NCBI GenBank assembly: GCA_947053595.1
Contig: CAMRSX010000002.1
Coordinates: 83,098 to 147,097, forward strand
Direction: 5' to 3'
DNA length: 64,000 bases
DNA from: an uncultured Clostridia bacterium
GTDB taxonomy: Bacteria; Bacillota; Clostridia; Christensenellales; UBA1242
Shown here: piece by piece, positions 10,201 to 17,044 of the stretch
Numbering within the stretch: position 1 is the first letter of the stretch
How the letters are laid out: every line of letters starts with the position of its first letter
Program-made: the position numbers and the translations under genes
The notes under the pieces: generated by a model
The model's input: the letters and a program-made list of their open reading frames with translations, nothing else
The model's database searches: none
Told to the model about the DNA's origin: nothing

Positions 10201-11098
10201 CAATTTCAATTTTCACATTGATTTTTGTGCCAATTTCCGCCGTTTCAGAAACTGACAAAACACCGTTTTCGTCAATGGTGGCAGTGTCGCTTTCAACATC
10301 CACACTGTAAACCACTTTGTTCCACTCGTTCAGGCTGTTTTCGTCCACCTTAAAAGAATATTTTCCCTGCTGCTGAACTTCCTTCAAATCAGAATTTGCA
10401 GGCTCAATTTCAATCACTGGAATGTAAAGTTCAAAAGTTTTGATTGCAAAAATGTCAGGGTCGCTGGCGCTTGCCACGCGCACGCAAACTTGCAGATTGT
10501 CTTGTGGCAGATGGCTGTTGATGCAAAGCAAGCCGTCTTGCGAAAGAGTGGCATATTCTTGCCCCTGTGTGATGCAAAACACAACTTCTTCATTTGTGAC
10601 ATCCAGTGGTTGCAAATCCACTGAAAGCATCAGCACCTCACCCTGCGCAAGACGCGTCTTTTTGTTTAAAATTTCCAATTTTTCTGCTGGCGTGCGCACA
10701 ACAGAAAACACAAGGCTGTTTTCGCCTTCCACTTTGTCAACAGTGGTTGCCACTTCCACCTCTTTGCCAACTGGCGCATCTTTGTTTATGCAAATTTGGT
10801 TGCCAGAAATGGAAGCAAATTGGCTGCCTCGGACAATTTTGAAAGAAACTTCTTCAACAGTTGCTCTGGCAATCTCTGGAAAAACCAGCGCTTGCAAGGT
10901 TGCACTTTGCCCCGCCCTAAGTTGCAAACTGCCGTTGACATCCAACTGCACTCTTTCAATTTCGTTTTTTTCAACAACAAAATCAATTCCACTTTTGGCA
11001 AACGCGTTGTTTCCCACCAAAAGTGTCATTGTGCCACAAAAAAGCATGGCAAGCATTGTCATCACACAAAACAAAATTCTTTTTCCACTTATTTGCAT
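7211..11098 (-). CDS. Exported Ig-like/InlB-like repeat protein with C-terminal Hint (intein-like) domain
   Basis: 1295 residues. A signal peptide (1-34, ending NNAFAKS) is followed by at least five approximately 90-residue Ig-like repeats, each closing with a phrase like VYVPATSLHL, EIYKPTKTL or VYIPNEEL. An InlB-like unit (GYIFDGFYF) lies near residue 946. From Cys1065 (CVASGTLVTLADGS) there is a Hint domain: the Cys block, a later DEHGFWDV block and a closing YLSLYVNGFLS block resemble the autoprocessing Hint modules of polymorphic toxins. About 75 residues with no recognised fold follow. An excellent SD (AAGGAGGG) precedes the ATG. The stop overlaps the region just before the toxin gene start, so the two are translationally coupled. 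Cleavage at Cys1065 is plausible from family knowledge but not shown here. Confidence 0.75.
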   Translation of the reverse strand: MQISGKRILFCVMTMLAMLFCGTMTLLVGNNAFAKSGIDFVVEKNEIERVQLDVNGSLQLRAGQSATLQALVFPEIARATVEEVSFKIVRGSQFASISGNQICINKDAPVGKEVEVATTVDKVEGENSLVFSVVRTPAEKLEILNKKTRLAQGEVLMLSVDLQPLDVTNEEVVFCITQGQEYATLSQDGLLCINSHLPQDNLQVCVRVASASDPDIFAIKTFELYIPVIEIEPANSDLKEVQQQGKYSFKVDENSLNEWNKVVYSVDVESDTATIDENGVLSVSETAEIGTKINVKIEIVGNNSYTQEVTVVPVYATSMLIARQTKPNKDGLYLPETVLDFDVIFPTPFNVSDCNKNFSLKVSNPLLAQVEGHSVKIAKASEIEMENPSFVVSVLSNQNGITLKQDVEIGVYVPATSLHLTALQENVQEGTTYKLSNLLQAQLLPHNCTNKEVTYSLLDNAYASLVDEQLVVKDALPAGKLMLEIQATTKDGVVSNTVAFEIYKPTKTLVLTADNTNPISSIQSGECVNLFTATSPTASQNNAIISIVKGAENIEGTFQNGDQIEKSFLVKKNLSQCLIDREIVLKAVQDGIIAQVALEVYIPNEELTLSAQPLSRGKFETFSVTHSKNADDVSWKVVDFDRQHIEEVSQTSGTIKVKQNTSAGTKVWVKVCTNDRLKKESTFEFVVDKMFSQHSQVVSKFGILEAGKFNILLDKDSAGVKLDKNNPQIFVGRSANVEIMFGGMALQDFGLSFAGLEFLGDNVDANASAGGKICVKQTASGRSFVEAKAIIRDGEEQYEIVLPKIGVFRPLQGQVKFADGFKLMANGTNLRSNLVAGQGFDNNATYTFGLLDFEAGSSEGGISISDGIVTVTAANASATQTLKISTEEKYNGQKIAGHPNFCCTLLLPINTQVVENGGNFSSIVNIAGSVSKVDAQKTGYIFDGFYFKEGNIEKTFYDKNGSLQTDLAGRNEKVYGKWRAITYKVATYTVANDATTHRGTTNYSYDQDYTLTAPTIDKWQVLRWCVGSASNEYCGASNTWKPGNLSSTNGATVNVYIVYEKSPTCVASGTLVTLADGSQKKVEQLEMTDKLLVWNFETGAFDSADILFVDVHEEAEYVVTRLTFEDGSTVDMIDEHGFWDVSENKFVYITKHNFEQFVGHLFNKASLTASGMQNTNVRLVKAENIRLTTTAWSPVTASYLSLYVNGFLSMPSETQAFVNIFEVDKETMKIDEEKMLADIEKYGLFTYEDFAQVPPEIFDLFGGAYLKIALAKGSTTMQEILRLIEKYSSILFEEV

Positions 11099-11125
11099 AG
11101 CTTTCCCTCCTTAAATTTCCAGCCC

Positions 11126-13387
11126 TTAAACCTTAGAAAACTGGCAGTCTTCCACAAAAATCAAGACATCATCCATAACAAACACATTTGCAATCAGCAA
11201 ATTTTCTTGAAGCGCAAAGGTAAAATCACCAACAGAAAGGTTAAAACTCTCATCCTCAAAGCTGATGACAACAATCTTGTCGTCGCTTAGCCTATAGTTT
11301 CCAGAAATCTGCACCAAATTTTGTGAGTTGAAAGTTGAAGAAAAGCTGAATGTGCCGTCCGTGTTGAAAGTGTAAGTTGCATTGCAAGTCACCTGCTCTT
11401 CTTCTGACTGGTCTTTCAAAACGCAAACCCAACTTCCAACAATGTCAGCGGAAGAATAGTCCACCTCTTCCAATTCCCAAAGTGCAAACAGCAAATATTT
11501 CTCTTTCTTTTCAGTCAAAAACTGATGAAAAGCCTCTTCGTTCAGCTTGCTTCCGCCTTCCGTTTTCGCCCAGCCCACAAAAACATATCCAACTCTCTCA
11601 AAGCCCGAAATGTCCAAAAGCGTGCTGTTTGCATCCAGCGTGATGTTTTCTTCCAGCTGGTCATAAAGTTTCAGCGTCAGTTCAATTTTGTCACTTTCTT
11701 TCTCCAGCTTCAAAACCGTCACATCACAGTTGCCAGAAAATTCCACAGTCTTAAGCTGAGCATAAGAAAAACTTTGTCCGTCAATCACAAATTGGAAGAA
11801 ATGGTTTTCAGTGTCGGCAAACACCATGCCCACGCGCTGATAATGATTGTCGTCCAGCGCGCCCGTGCGCCCAGCGCTGTAAGAGAAGTTGAGTTCTTTT
11901 CCATCGCCCACAAAGCGAATTAAAAATCTTTCTCCCTCAAGTTCAATCGTGGAAAGTGCAAGCGTCTGCCCCTTGGTGATTTTCAAAACAAGGGTGTTGT
12001 TTGGATATTTCGTGTTTTGTCTGACACCATCCAGCACAAAATCCAAAACAGACGGATTGATGGAGCGCACATTCAGCACTGCGCCAACTGGAATTTCATA
12101 AATGCCGTTTTGCGTGTCAAACAGCAGGTTGTGCTCTAAGAAGGCAGTGTTGTCGTTGTGCCTAACTCCGTCATCGTCCACATAGCTGAACGTCCAAGCC
12201 ACAGAAACATCACTTGGCGCTTCCACCTCCAGCCTTCTTTTGCTTTGATATGGCTTTTCAACATTCAAACCTTCCACTTTGGCGCTTTTGGTGATGCCGC
12301 CCTCAGAATAAGCAATTTCAACCCATGTTGTGCCCGACATCAAAATGCCTTGCTTGCAAACAAAATTGCTCACCTTTTCTGTCAGATTGCCCTCATAATG
12401 CGCTGTCACAATCAGTCCATTCATGTTGAAGTTTTCGCCTTGCACATATTCTTTCTGCACAGCCGTGTCATTCACTTCAAGGGCAGTCAGTTTTCTGCGC
12501 GCCACTTCAATGTTTTGCAGCGCGGTTTTTGTGACATTGTTGAAGGTGTAAGAAATCACCACACTTTCTTGCCCAAAAACAAGCGGTGTTTCTTCATCCA
12601 CCACAAAGCCTTCCTGCAAGTCTTCAAACAAAAATTCATAGTTTGCGCGGATTTTCAAGCCGCTCTTGTCAAAAGCTTCGCCCTCAAAATATGTGGTTTT
12701 GCTGGCAGAACTCAAAACCTGAATGCTTTGCAGGCTTTTTCTGTTCACCAACACAGGCACTTTCGCGGTTTTTTGTCCATAAAAAACAAAAATTTCCGTT
12801 GCGGCAGCTGTCAGTGGAGTGCGCTCAACTTCAAATTGCGAAATTTTTGCATCATAAACTCCAAAATTGCCCCAAACGGAAATGCTGGAAACATCAAAAT
12901 ATTGTCCTTCTGTGTAAGTTTGTGAAAAATCATCCTTTGTGATGGCATAAAGACCTTGCAAAGTGGTTCCATCACGCGGATTGATGAAAATTGGCAAGCG
13001 CGAAGAAAAAGTGTTGTCACTTTCAACAGTCACAAGAAGAGTAACCTCTCCAAGTGTGTTTCCAAAGTCAACAACACCATTTTCAGAAATCGTTGCAGCA
13101 AGAGAATTGCCCTCAAAATTCCAAGACACTTCGGGCTTTTCAAAAGCAGACAAATCTTCCATGCCATTGATTTTCAACTCAAAGGCAACATCACTTTCAA
13201 AAACTTCTGCATCAAAGCTGTCCACCACATTGCCTTCATGCACAAACTCAACAGACGAAATTGTAAACTTTGGCAAAGCAGCATTTGTGTTGCGAGGCAA
13301 AAAGACGCACAAAATTGCAACAACAACCCCCAGCACAACAACTGCACTTATGATTGGCAATATGATTTTAATCTTTTTGCAATTCAC
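11126..13387 (-). CDS. Membrane-anchored Big_3/InlB-like repeat protein with lipocalin-like C-terminus
   Basis: 753 residues and the first gene of the surface/toxin operon. One N-terminal hydrophobic segment (about residues 7-28) acts as signal anchor. Three bacterial Ig-like units of the Big_3 type begin near 157, 232 and 311 (YFEGEAFDKSGLKI and YVQGENFNMNGLIV are diagnostic). An InlB-like unit (GYVFVGWAKTEGG) lies near 599. The last 100 residues (IVGSWVCVL..., YTFNTDGTFSF) look like the lipocalin-like module found in cell-surface proteins. The ORF track starts at 13426, but the GTG at 13385-13387 (VNCKKIK) has AAGGAGAGG upstream and is preferred. It probably acts at the cell surface; its role beside the toxin is unknown. 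Confidence 0.7.
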   Translation of the reverse strand: MNCKKIKIILPIISAVVVLGVVVAILCVFLPRNTNAALPKFTISSVEFVHEGNVVDSFDAEVFESDVAFELKINGMEDLSAFEKPEVSWNFEGNSLAATISENGVVDFGNTLGEVTLLVTVESDNTFSSRLPIFINPRDGTTLQGLYAITKDDFSQTYTEGQYFDVSSISVWGNFGVYDAKISQFEVERTPLTAAATEIFVFYGQKTAKVPVLVNRKSLQSIQVLSSASKTTYFEGEAFDKSGLKIRANYEFLFEDLQEGFVVDEETPLVFGQESVVISYTFNNVTKTALQNIEVARRKLTALEVNDTAVQKEYVQGENFNMNGLIVTAHYEGNLTEKVSNFVCKQGILMSGTTWVEIAYSEGGITKSAKVEGLNVEKPYQSKRRLEVEAPSDVSVAWTFSYVDDDGVRHNDNTAFLEHNLLFDTQNGIYEIPVGAVLNVRSINPSVLDFVLDGVRQNTKYPNNTLVLKITKGQTLALSTIELEGERFLIRFVGDGKELNFSYSAGRTGALDDNHYQRVGMVFADTENHFFQFVIDGQSFSYAQLKTVEFSGNCDVTVLKLEKESDKIELTLKLYDQLEENITLDANSTLLDISGFERVGYVFVGWAKTEGGSKLNEEAFHQFLTEKKEKYLLFALWELEEVDYSSADIVGSWVCVLKDQSEEEQVTCNATYTFNTDGTFSFSSTFNSQNLVQISGNYRLSDDKIVVISFEDESFNLSVGDFTFALQENLLIANVFVMDDVLIFVEDCQFSKV

Positions 13388-13449
13388 CAAAATACCCTCT
13401 CCTTCAAAGCCACAATCACAGCCCAAAAATTCAGGTAAAATTCAGTTTG

Positions 13450-13478
13450 ATTATACATAAAATAATTTTATTTGTCAA
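13450..13478 (-). promoter_or_regulatory. SigmaA promoter of the surface/toxin operon
   Basis: On the minus strand TTGACA (13473-13478) and TATAAT (13450-13455) are separated by 17 bases, a perfect match to the vegetative consensus. The predicted start is near 13443, leaving a leader of about 55 bases before the GTG of the first gene. No other promoter of similar quality was noticed within the operon, whose genes are separated by 27 bases or less. Confidence 0.85.
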
Positions 13479-13653
13479 TACATTTTTACAAAAATATAAA
13501 AAATAGCTAATAATTTAATTTTGGCGCAAAACGCCCACATTTTCAGTATATGCAACGCGCCCGCCAGCTGTGGAAGAGGAATCTGCCCAAGCGTTTTGTT
13601 GCCGCACACTTTTGTTTTTTTTGCAGTTTTACTCTTATTGCCGCTTTCTGCAC

Positions 13654-14274
13654 TTATTGAGCTTTTTGGTCTTTTCCCTCCTTGTTTTTTTGTGCTTTCT
13701 TTGTTTTGCATTTGTTTTTGTTTTCAGCCTTGCCTTTGATTTTGCGCTTTTTAAAAACAGAAAGCAGCGGGGTTTCCACCATCTTGCCCGTCAAAAGCAC
13801 CACTCTTTCGCAATTTTCCACCGCATAGCCTTTCATTATGGCTTTGGCAAAGATGGTTAGCCCTGCAATCAGCGAGCTGACAAGGCAAGTGACAATGTAA
13901 TACACATTTGCGTTGTGAATGTGCATGTTCACCACCAAGCTCACGCCGCCGGCACCGCTTAAAATGCCGCATATGTCACCCACAACATCTCCGCAAAAAG
14001 AAGACACCTTTTCTGTGTTTTGGCAAAGTTTGATTGCGGTTTTATAGCCTTGCTTGCTTGCGTGCTTTTCCAGCAAGGCAATGTCCATGGAAGTCACTGC
14101 CACGCCAACCATGTCAAACACCGTGCTGAGAAAAATGAAAAACAAAATTATGAAGATGGAAGGAATGATGGATAGGCTGGGAAACAAGCTTTGAGAAATC
14201 ATGCTGAACAAAATGGACATCGAAATGGACAAGATGAAGGTTTTTGTTGCCCACCTTAAGTTGCTTCTTTTCAT
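13654..14274 (-). CDS. CNNM/DUF21-like integral membrane protein
   Basis: 206 residues with about four hydrophobic segments and a Lys-rich C-terminal tail. The central part (FDMVGVAVTSMD, then KVSSFCGDVVGDICGILSGAG) matches my recollection of a Clostridia family annotated as CNNM-domain or CorB-like proteins that lack CBS domains. Transport of Mg or another metal is a family guess only. I use the ATG at 14272-14274 (MKRSNLRW). No Shine-Dalgarno is visible and an AT-rich TATATTATATCT run lies immediately before the ATG, so this gene may also be leaderless, although I find no good -35 box. Confidence 0.5.
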   Translation of the reverse strand: MKRSNLRWATKTFILSISMSILFSMISQSLFPSLSIIPSIFIILFFIFLSTVFDMVGVAVTSMDIALLEKHASKQGYKTAIKLCQNTEKVSSFCGDVVGDICGILSGAGGVSLVVNMHIHNANVYYIVTCLVSSLIAGLTIFAKAIMKGYAVENCERVVLLTGKMVETPLLSVFKKRKIKGKAENKNKCKTKKAQKNKEGKDQKAQ

Positions 14275-14323
14275 AGATATAATATATTTGCGTGTTTGCA
14301 AATTTAGGACAACCCAAAAACAA

Positions 14324-14353
14324 AAAAACAGGGCAAAATTTTGCCCTGTTTTT
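14324..14353 (-). terminator. Intrinsic terminator after the 857-residue gene
   Basis: AAAAACAGGGCAAAA is followed directly by its reverse complement TTTTGCCCTGTTTTT, a perfect 15-base arm palindrome ending in T5 on either strand. It touches the stop codon of the upstream minus-strand gene and separates it from the CNNM-like gene. Confidence 0.85.
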
Positions 14354-16926
14354 CAAGCATCTGCAAGTTCTTTTTTGACGTGTTGCTCAAAAGCAGCAAT
14401 CAAGCTGTTTCCAAAGCCTACATTTGTGATTTCATACACTTTAAAGTCCTCTGGAAGCTCTTTAAGCACATCCACTTTCAAGTTTGCCATTCTCTCTTTG
14501 TCCAAATTTTCATCTGGGAAGAAAAGAATGGATTCTTCCTTTGCAAAAAAGATGTATAAGCCTTTGTCATCAAACCTTATATCTGTGCCAATGGCTTCGC
14601 CTCTAAGTTTATTGACATCCATGATTGTAAGGATGTTCATTGCACATTTTGCAACTGCCTGAGCCTTCATGGTGCTGCTTGGAATGAACATTTCGTCATC
14701 GTCCTCCTGCTTAATTCCAGCAGCTTCCAGTGCTGAAGCGGACACATGAATGTTTGGCGCTTTGTTGACAAGCAAGTGATTTGTTTTCATCTTTTGCACA
14801 GCGTCTTTGGATAAGCAATATCCCTTTTGCATCAGGCTTTCCAGCGCCAGCATCAAGTTTTGAGAGTGGAAGGTTTTGTTTCCATAAACACCATCCAAAA
14901 GTTGATTTGGAACAACAATTTCAAGATTTTCTTTCAAAACCTCTTCTGCGTCCAGCATCATCTGCGAAACAACAGCATTAAACTTAAGTTCTGGCAATGT
15001 GTAAACACTTGTCACAACGGCTGGGCAAATTTCCGTAAAAGCAAGATATGTGTTTTCTTTCAGGCAACTTTCAAACTTGTCCAGTTGCTCGCTGATTTTT
15101 TTGAGGTTGTTGAAGCCATTTGCCAATTTCTTTGTTGCGGCGTTGAAGATTGATGAAAAGTTTCTCATCTGAATGCCAAACTCTTTCTGTGCAGAAAGAT
15201 AATCTGCATCTGTTTCGCGGGCAAAAATCATGACATCCAGCTTGTCAAACATTTCGTGCAATTTTGTCATTGCGTTTTCCACAAGTTTGAAGTTGACATT
15301 TTCGCATACATCCATCAAATCGTTGTAAAGCGTGCGGAAGAACTGCAAATTAAATTTTTTCTCTGCCTGCCCCTCGCCTTTAACAAGGTCATAAGCCACT
15401 TCAATTCTGTCCAAAATTTCAAACATTGGATGACGATATTTCTTGCTTTTTAAATCTTCCAGCGCATAAGAGATGTCTTCTTCCATGTCTTTAGAGCTTT
15501 CCAGCAGCCCTTCAAACATGCTTTTGATTTTGCTGCTTTGTGCAGCGGACATGTCGTCCAAAATGGCCTGAGCTTCACTTTCGTTCATTCCCACAGGCAC
15601 TTTTTCCAGTTTAATTCTTTCTCTCTTGACAGTTGAGTTTCTGGATGCGGTTTCTTTTTGAGAAGTCCCCATAATGGACTCGCCTTTTTTCAGATTTTCC
15701 AAAACTCTTGAAGGATGTGAAAGGAAATATTCGCGATATTTTTTGCCAGTCTTGCGCTCTTCCAGCGTCAGCTTTGCAAGAAGTCCGTCCAAAAGCTTAT
15801 AGTCCATGGAAAGAATGTAAGGATTTGTGATGCACTTCAAAAGATTTTCAGCGCCAATTTTGTGCTTACTTAAAACCTCTTTTGTGCGCATCATATATTG
15901 CATTCTGTCACTGCTGATGTTGTTGATGCTGATGAGGTTTTTATAATCACTGCAAAATGCGTGTGCCTGCGTTTTGGCAAAATCTGCTGGCTTGTTTAAG
16001 GCGTTTTCAGACAGAATCTGCTGAAAGCACTCAAAAAGTTTCTCTTCAAAATCGGCAATCTTCTTTGGAGAAACCGTCAAAATTGAAGGTGCATCTTTAA
16101 TATACTTAATCAAATCCAGTTTTGTCACATTTTCGTTGAGGCAATTTGCCAACAAAAATTTGATGTTCTTTTCAATTCGCTCTGGCCCAACTGTCAGCAA
16201 ACTTGGCAGCGAAAGAATGATGTCGCGAGGCTTGGTTATGTAACTTCCATTTTCGTCCTTAAAATAATCGTTTAAGCTTTCGTCATAAACCAAATCGCTC
16301 AAAATGTCCAGTGTGCGCTGAATGTTGTCGGCAGACAAATCGCATGCAATGGTTGCGCACTTTTCAAACATTGCCTTCACAAGTTTTTCATCAAACAAGG
16401 TTGAGGTGCTTTTGTCCACTTTGTCCACATATTTTTCTTTCACAAGCGCTTCAACGCTCTCTTGAAACCTCTCAGCAACACTTTTGTCATCTTTTCTTCT
16501 TATGCTGCTGTTGGCAAAATCAAAGTTTTTCATGATTGCCAAGGCATAAGGGTCAATTTTCAGCTTCTTTGCCTCTTCCAGCATATCAAAAAACTCTTGC
16601 TCGATATAGCCATTCTTTTTGGAATAATAGTCCACTGTGCTTCGGATGACAGTCTTTGCAAACTCGCGGCGTTTTTCGCTGCACTTAAAGCCGCCGTCCA
16701 ATTTGACAAACTTGTCATAAACATCAGAAAGCCTTTCCACAATGTTTCTGTCGTTGGTGGCAAAAATCTTTGAAATGGCATCTTTGATGTCACTTGCCCT
16801 AAAACGGAAATGCTTGTTGAAAGTGATTTCAAAATCTTCTGCAAACAATCTGACATCATCTTCTGTCATGTCAAGTTTTCTGTTTTTTTCCAAAATGCTT
16901 TGTATGTCTTGTTGTGAAAGCAACAT
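14353..16926 (-). CDS. Large cytoplasmic alpha-helical protein with mTERF-like repeats; function unknown
   Basis: 857 residues with no signal peptide or membrane segment, rich in charged helices. The ATG at 16924-16926 has TAAGGAG upstream; the ORF track start at 16989 is an extension. Around residues 200-430 a motif recurs: LSLPSLLTVGPERIEKNIKFL, DAPSILTVSPKKIADFEEKL and TNPYILSMDYKLLDGLLAKL. The P-x-[IL]-L-[TS]-x-x...L pattern with about 30-40 residue spacing resembles mTERF-type helical repeats, which bind nucleic acid in organelles. This is pattern matching only. The C-terminal approximately 110 residues look like a separate alpha/beta domain. It stands alone between a terminator and the hairpin behind proS. 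Confidence 0.55.
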   Translation of the reverse strand: MLLSQQDIQSILEKNRKLDMTEDDVRLFAEDFEITFNKHFRFRASDIKDAISKIFATNDRNIVERLSDVYDKFVKLDGGFKCSEKRREFAKTVIRSTVDYYSKKNGYIEQEFFDMLEEAKKLKIDPYALAIMKNFDFANSSIRRKDDKSVAERFQESVEALVKEKYVDKVDKSTSTLFDEKLVKAMFEKCATIACDLSADNIQRTLDILSDLVYDESLNDYFKDENGSYITKPRDIILSLPSLLTVGPERIEKNIKFLLANCLNENVTKLDLIKYIKDAPSILTVSPKKIADFEEKLFECFQQILSENALNKPADFAKTQAHAFCSDYKNLISINNISSDRMQYMMRTKEVLSKHKIGAENLLKCITNPYILSMDYKLLDGLLAKLTLEERKTGKKYREYFLSHPSRVLENLKKGESIMGTSQKETASRNSTVKRERIKLEKVPVGMNESEAQAILDDMSAAQSSKIKSMFEGLLESSKDMEEDISYALEDLKSKKYRHPMFEILDRIEVAYDLVKGEGQAEKKFNLQFFRTLYNDLMDVCENVNFKLVENAMTKLHEMFDKLDVMIFARETDADYLSAQKEFGIQMRNFSSIFNAATKKLANGFNNLKKISEQLDKFESCLKENTYLAFTEICPAVVTSVYTLPELKFNAVVSQMMLDAEEVLKENLEIVVPNQLLDGVYGNKTFHSQNLMLALESLMQKGYCLSKDAVQKMKTNHLLVNKAPNIHVSASALEAAGIKQEDDDEMFIPSSTMKAQAVAKCAMNILTIMDVNKLRGEAIGTDIRFDDKGLYIFFAKEESILFFPDENLDKERMANLKVDVLKELPEDFKVYEITNVGFGNSLIAAFEQHVKKELADA

Positions 16927-16997
16927 CTTTTTTCTCCTTAAAATAATACACTTTATTGTAACACAAAAACACAAAAAGTCAAGGGGCAAAAAATAAA

Positions 16998-17036
16998 AAT
17001 ATATGGTGTATTATGTTGCGTAATACACCATATATT
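16998..17036. repeat. Family-1 palindrome (GTGTATTA type) behind proS
   Basis: AATATATGGTGTATTA (16998-17013), a 7-base loop TGTTGCG, and TAATACACCATATATT (17021-17036) form a perfect 16-bp stem. On the minus strand the stem is followed by a T-rich run, so it probably serves as the proS operon terminator; it lies 8 bases beyond the proS stop. Related palindromes follow obgE, ftsQ, trxB and trmD. Confidence 0.85.
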
Positions 17037-17044
17037 GTGGCAAA

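Noticed and set aside
819-13438. Many plus-strand ORFs of 60-260 codons opposite the giant genes
   Set aside because: They are antisense shadows of long minus-strand genes, have no SD pattern, and their proteins are compositionally odd (Cys/Phe/His-rich).
13475-13711. 78-residue Lys-rich ORF overlapping the end of the CNNM-like gene
   Set aside because: It is an alternative frame of the Lys-rich tail and has no independent start signal.
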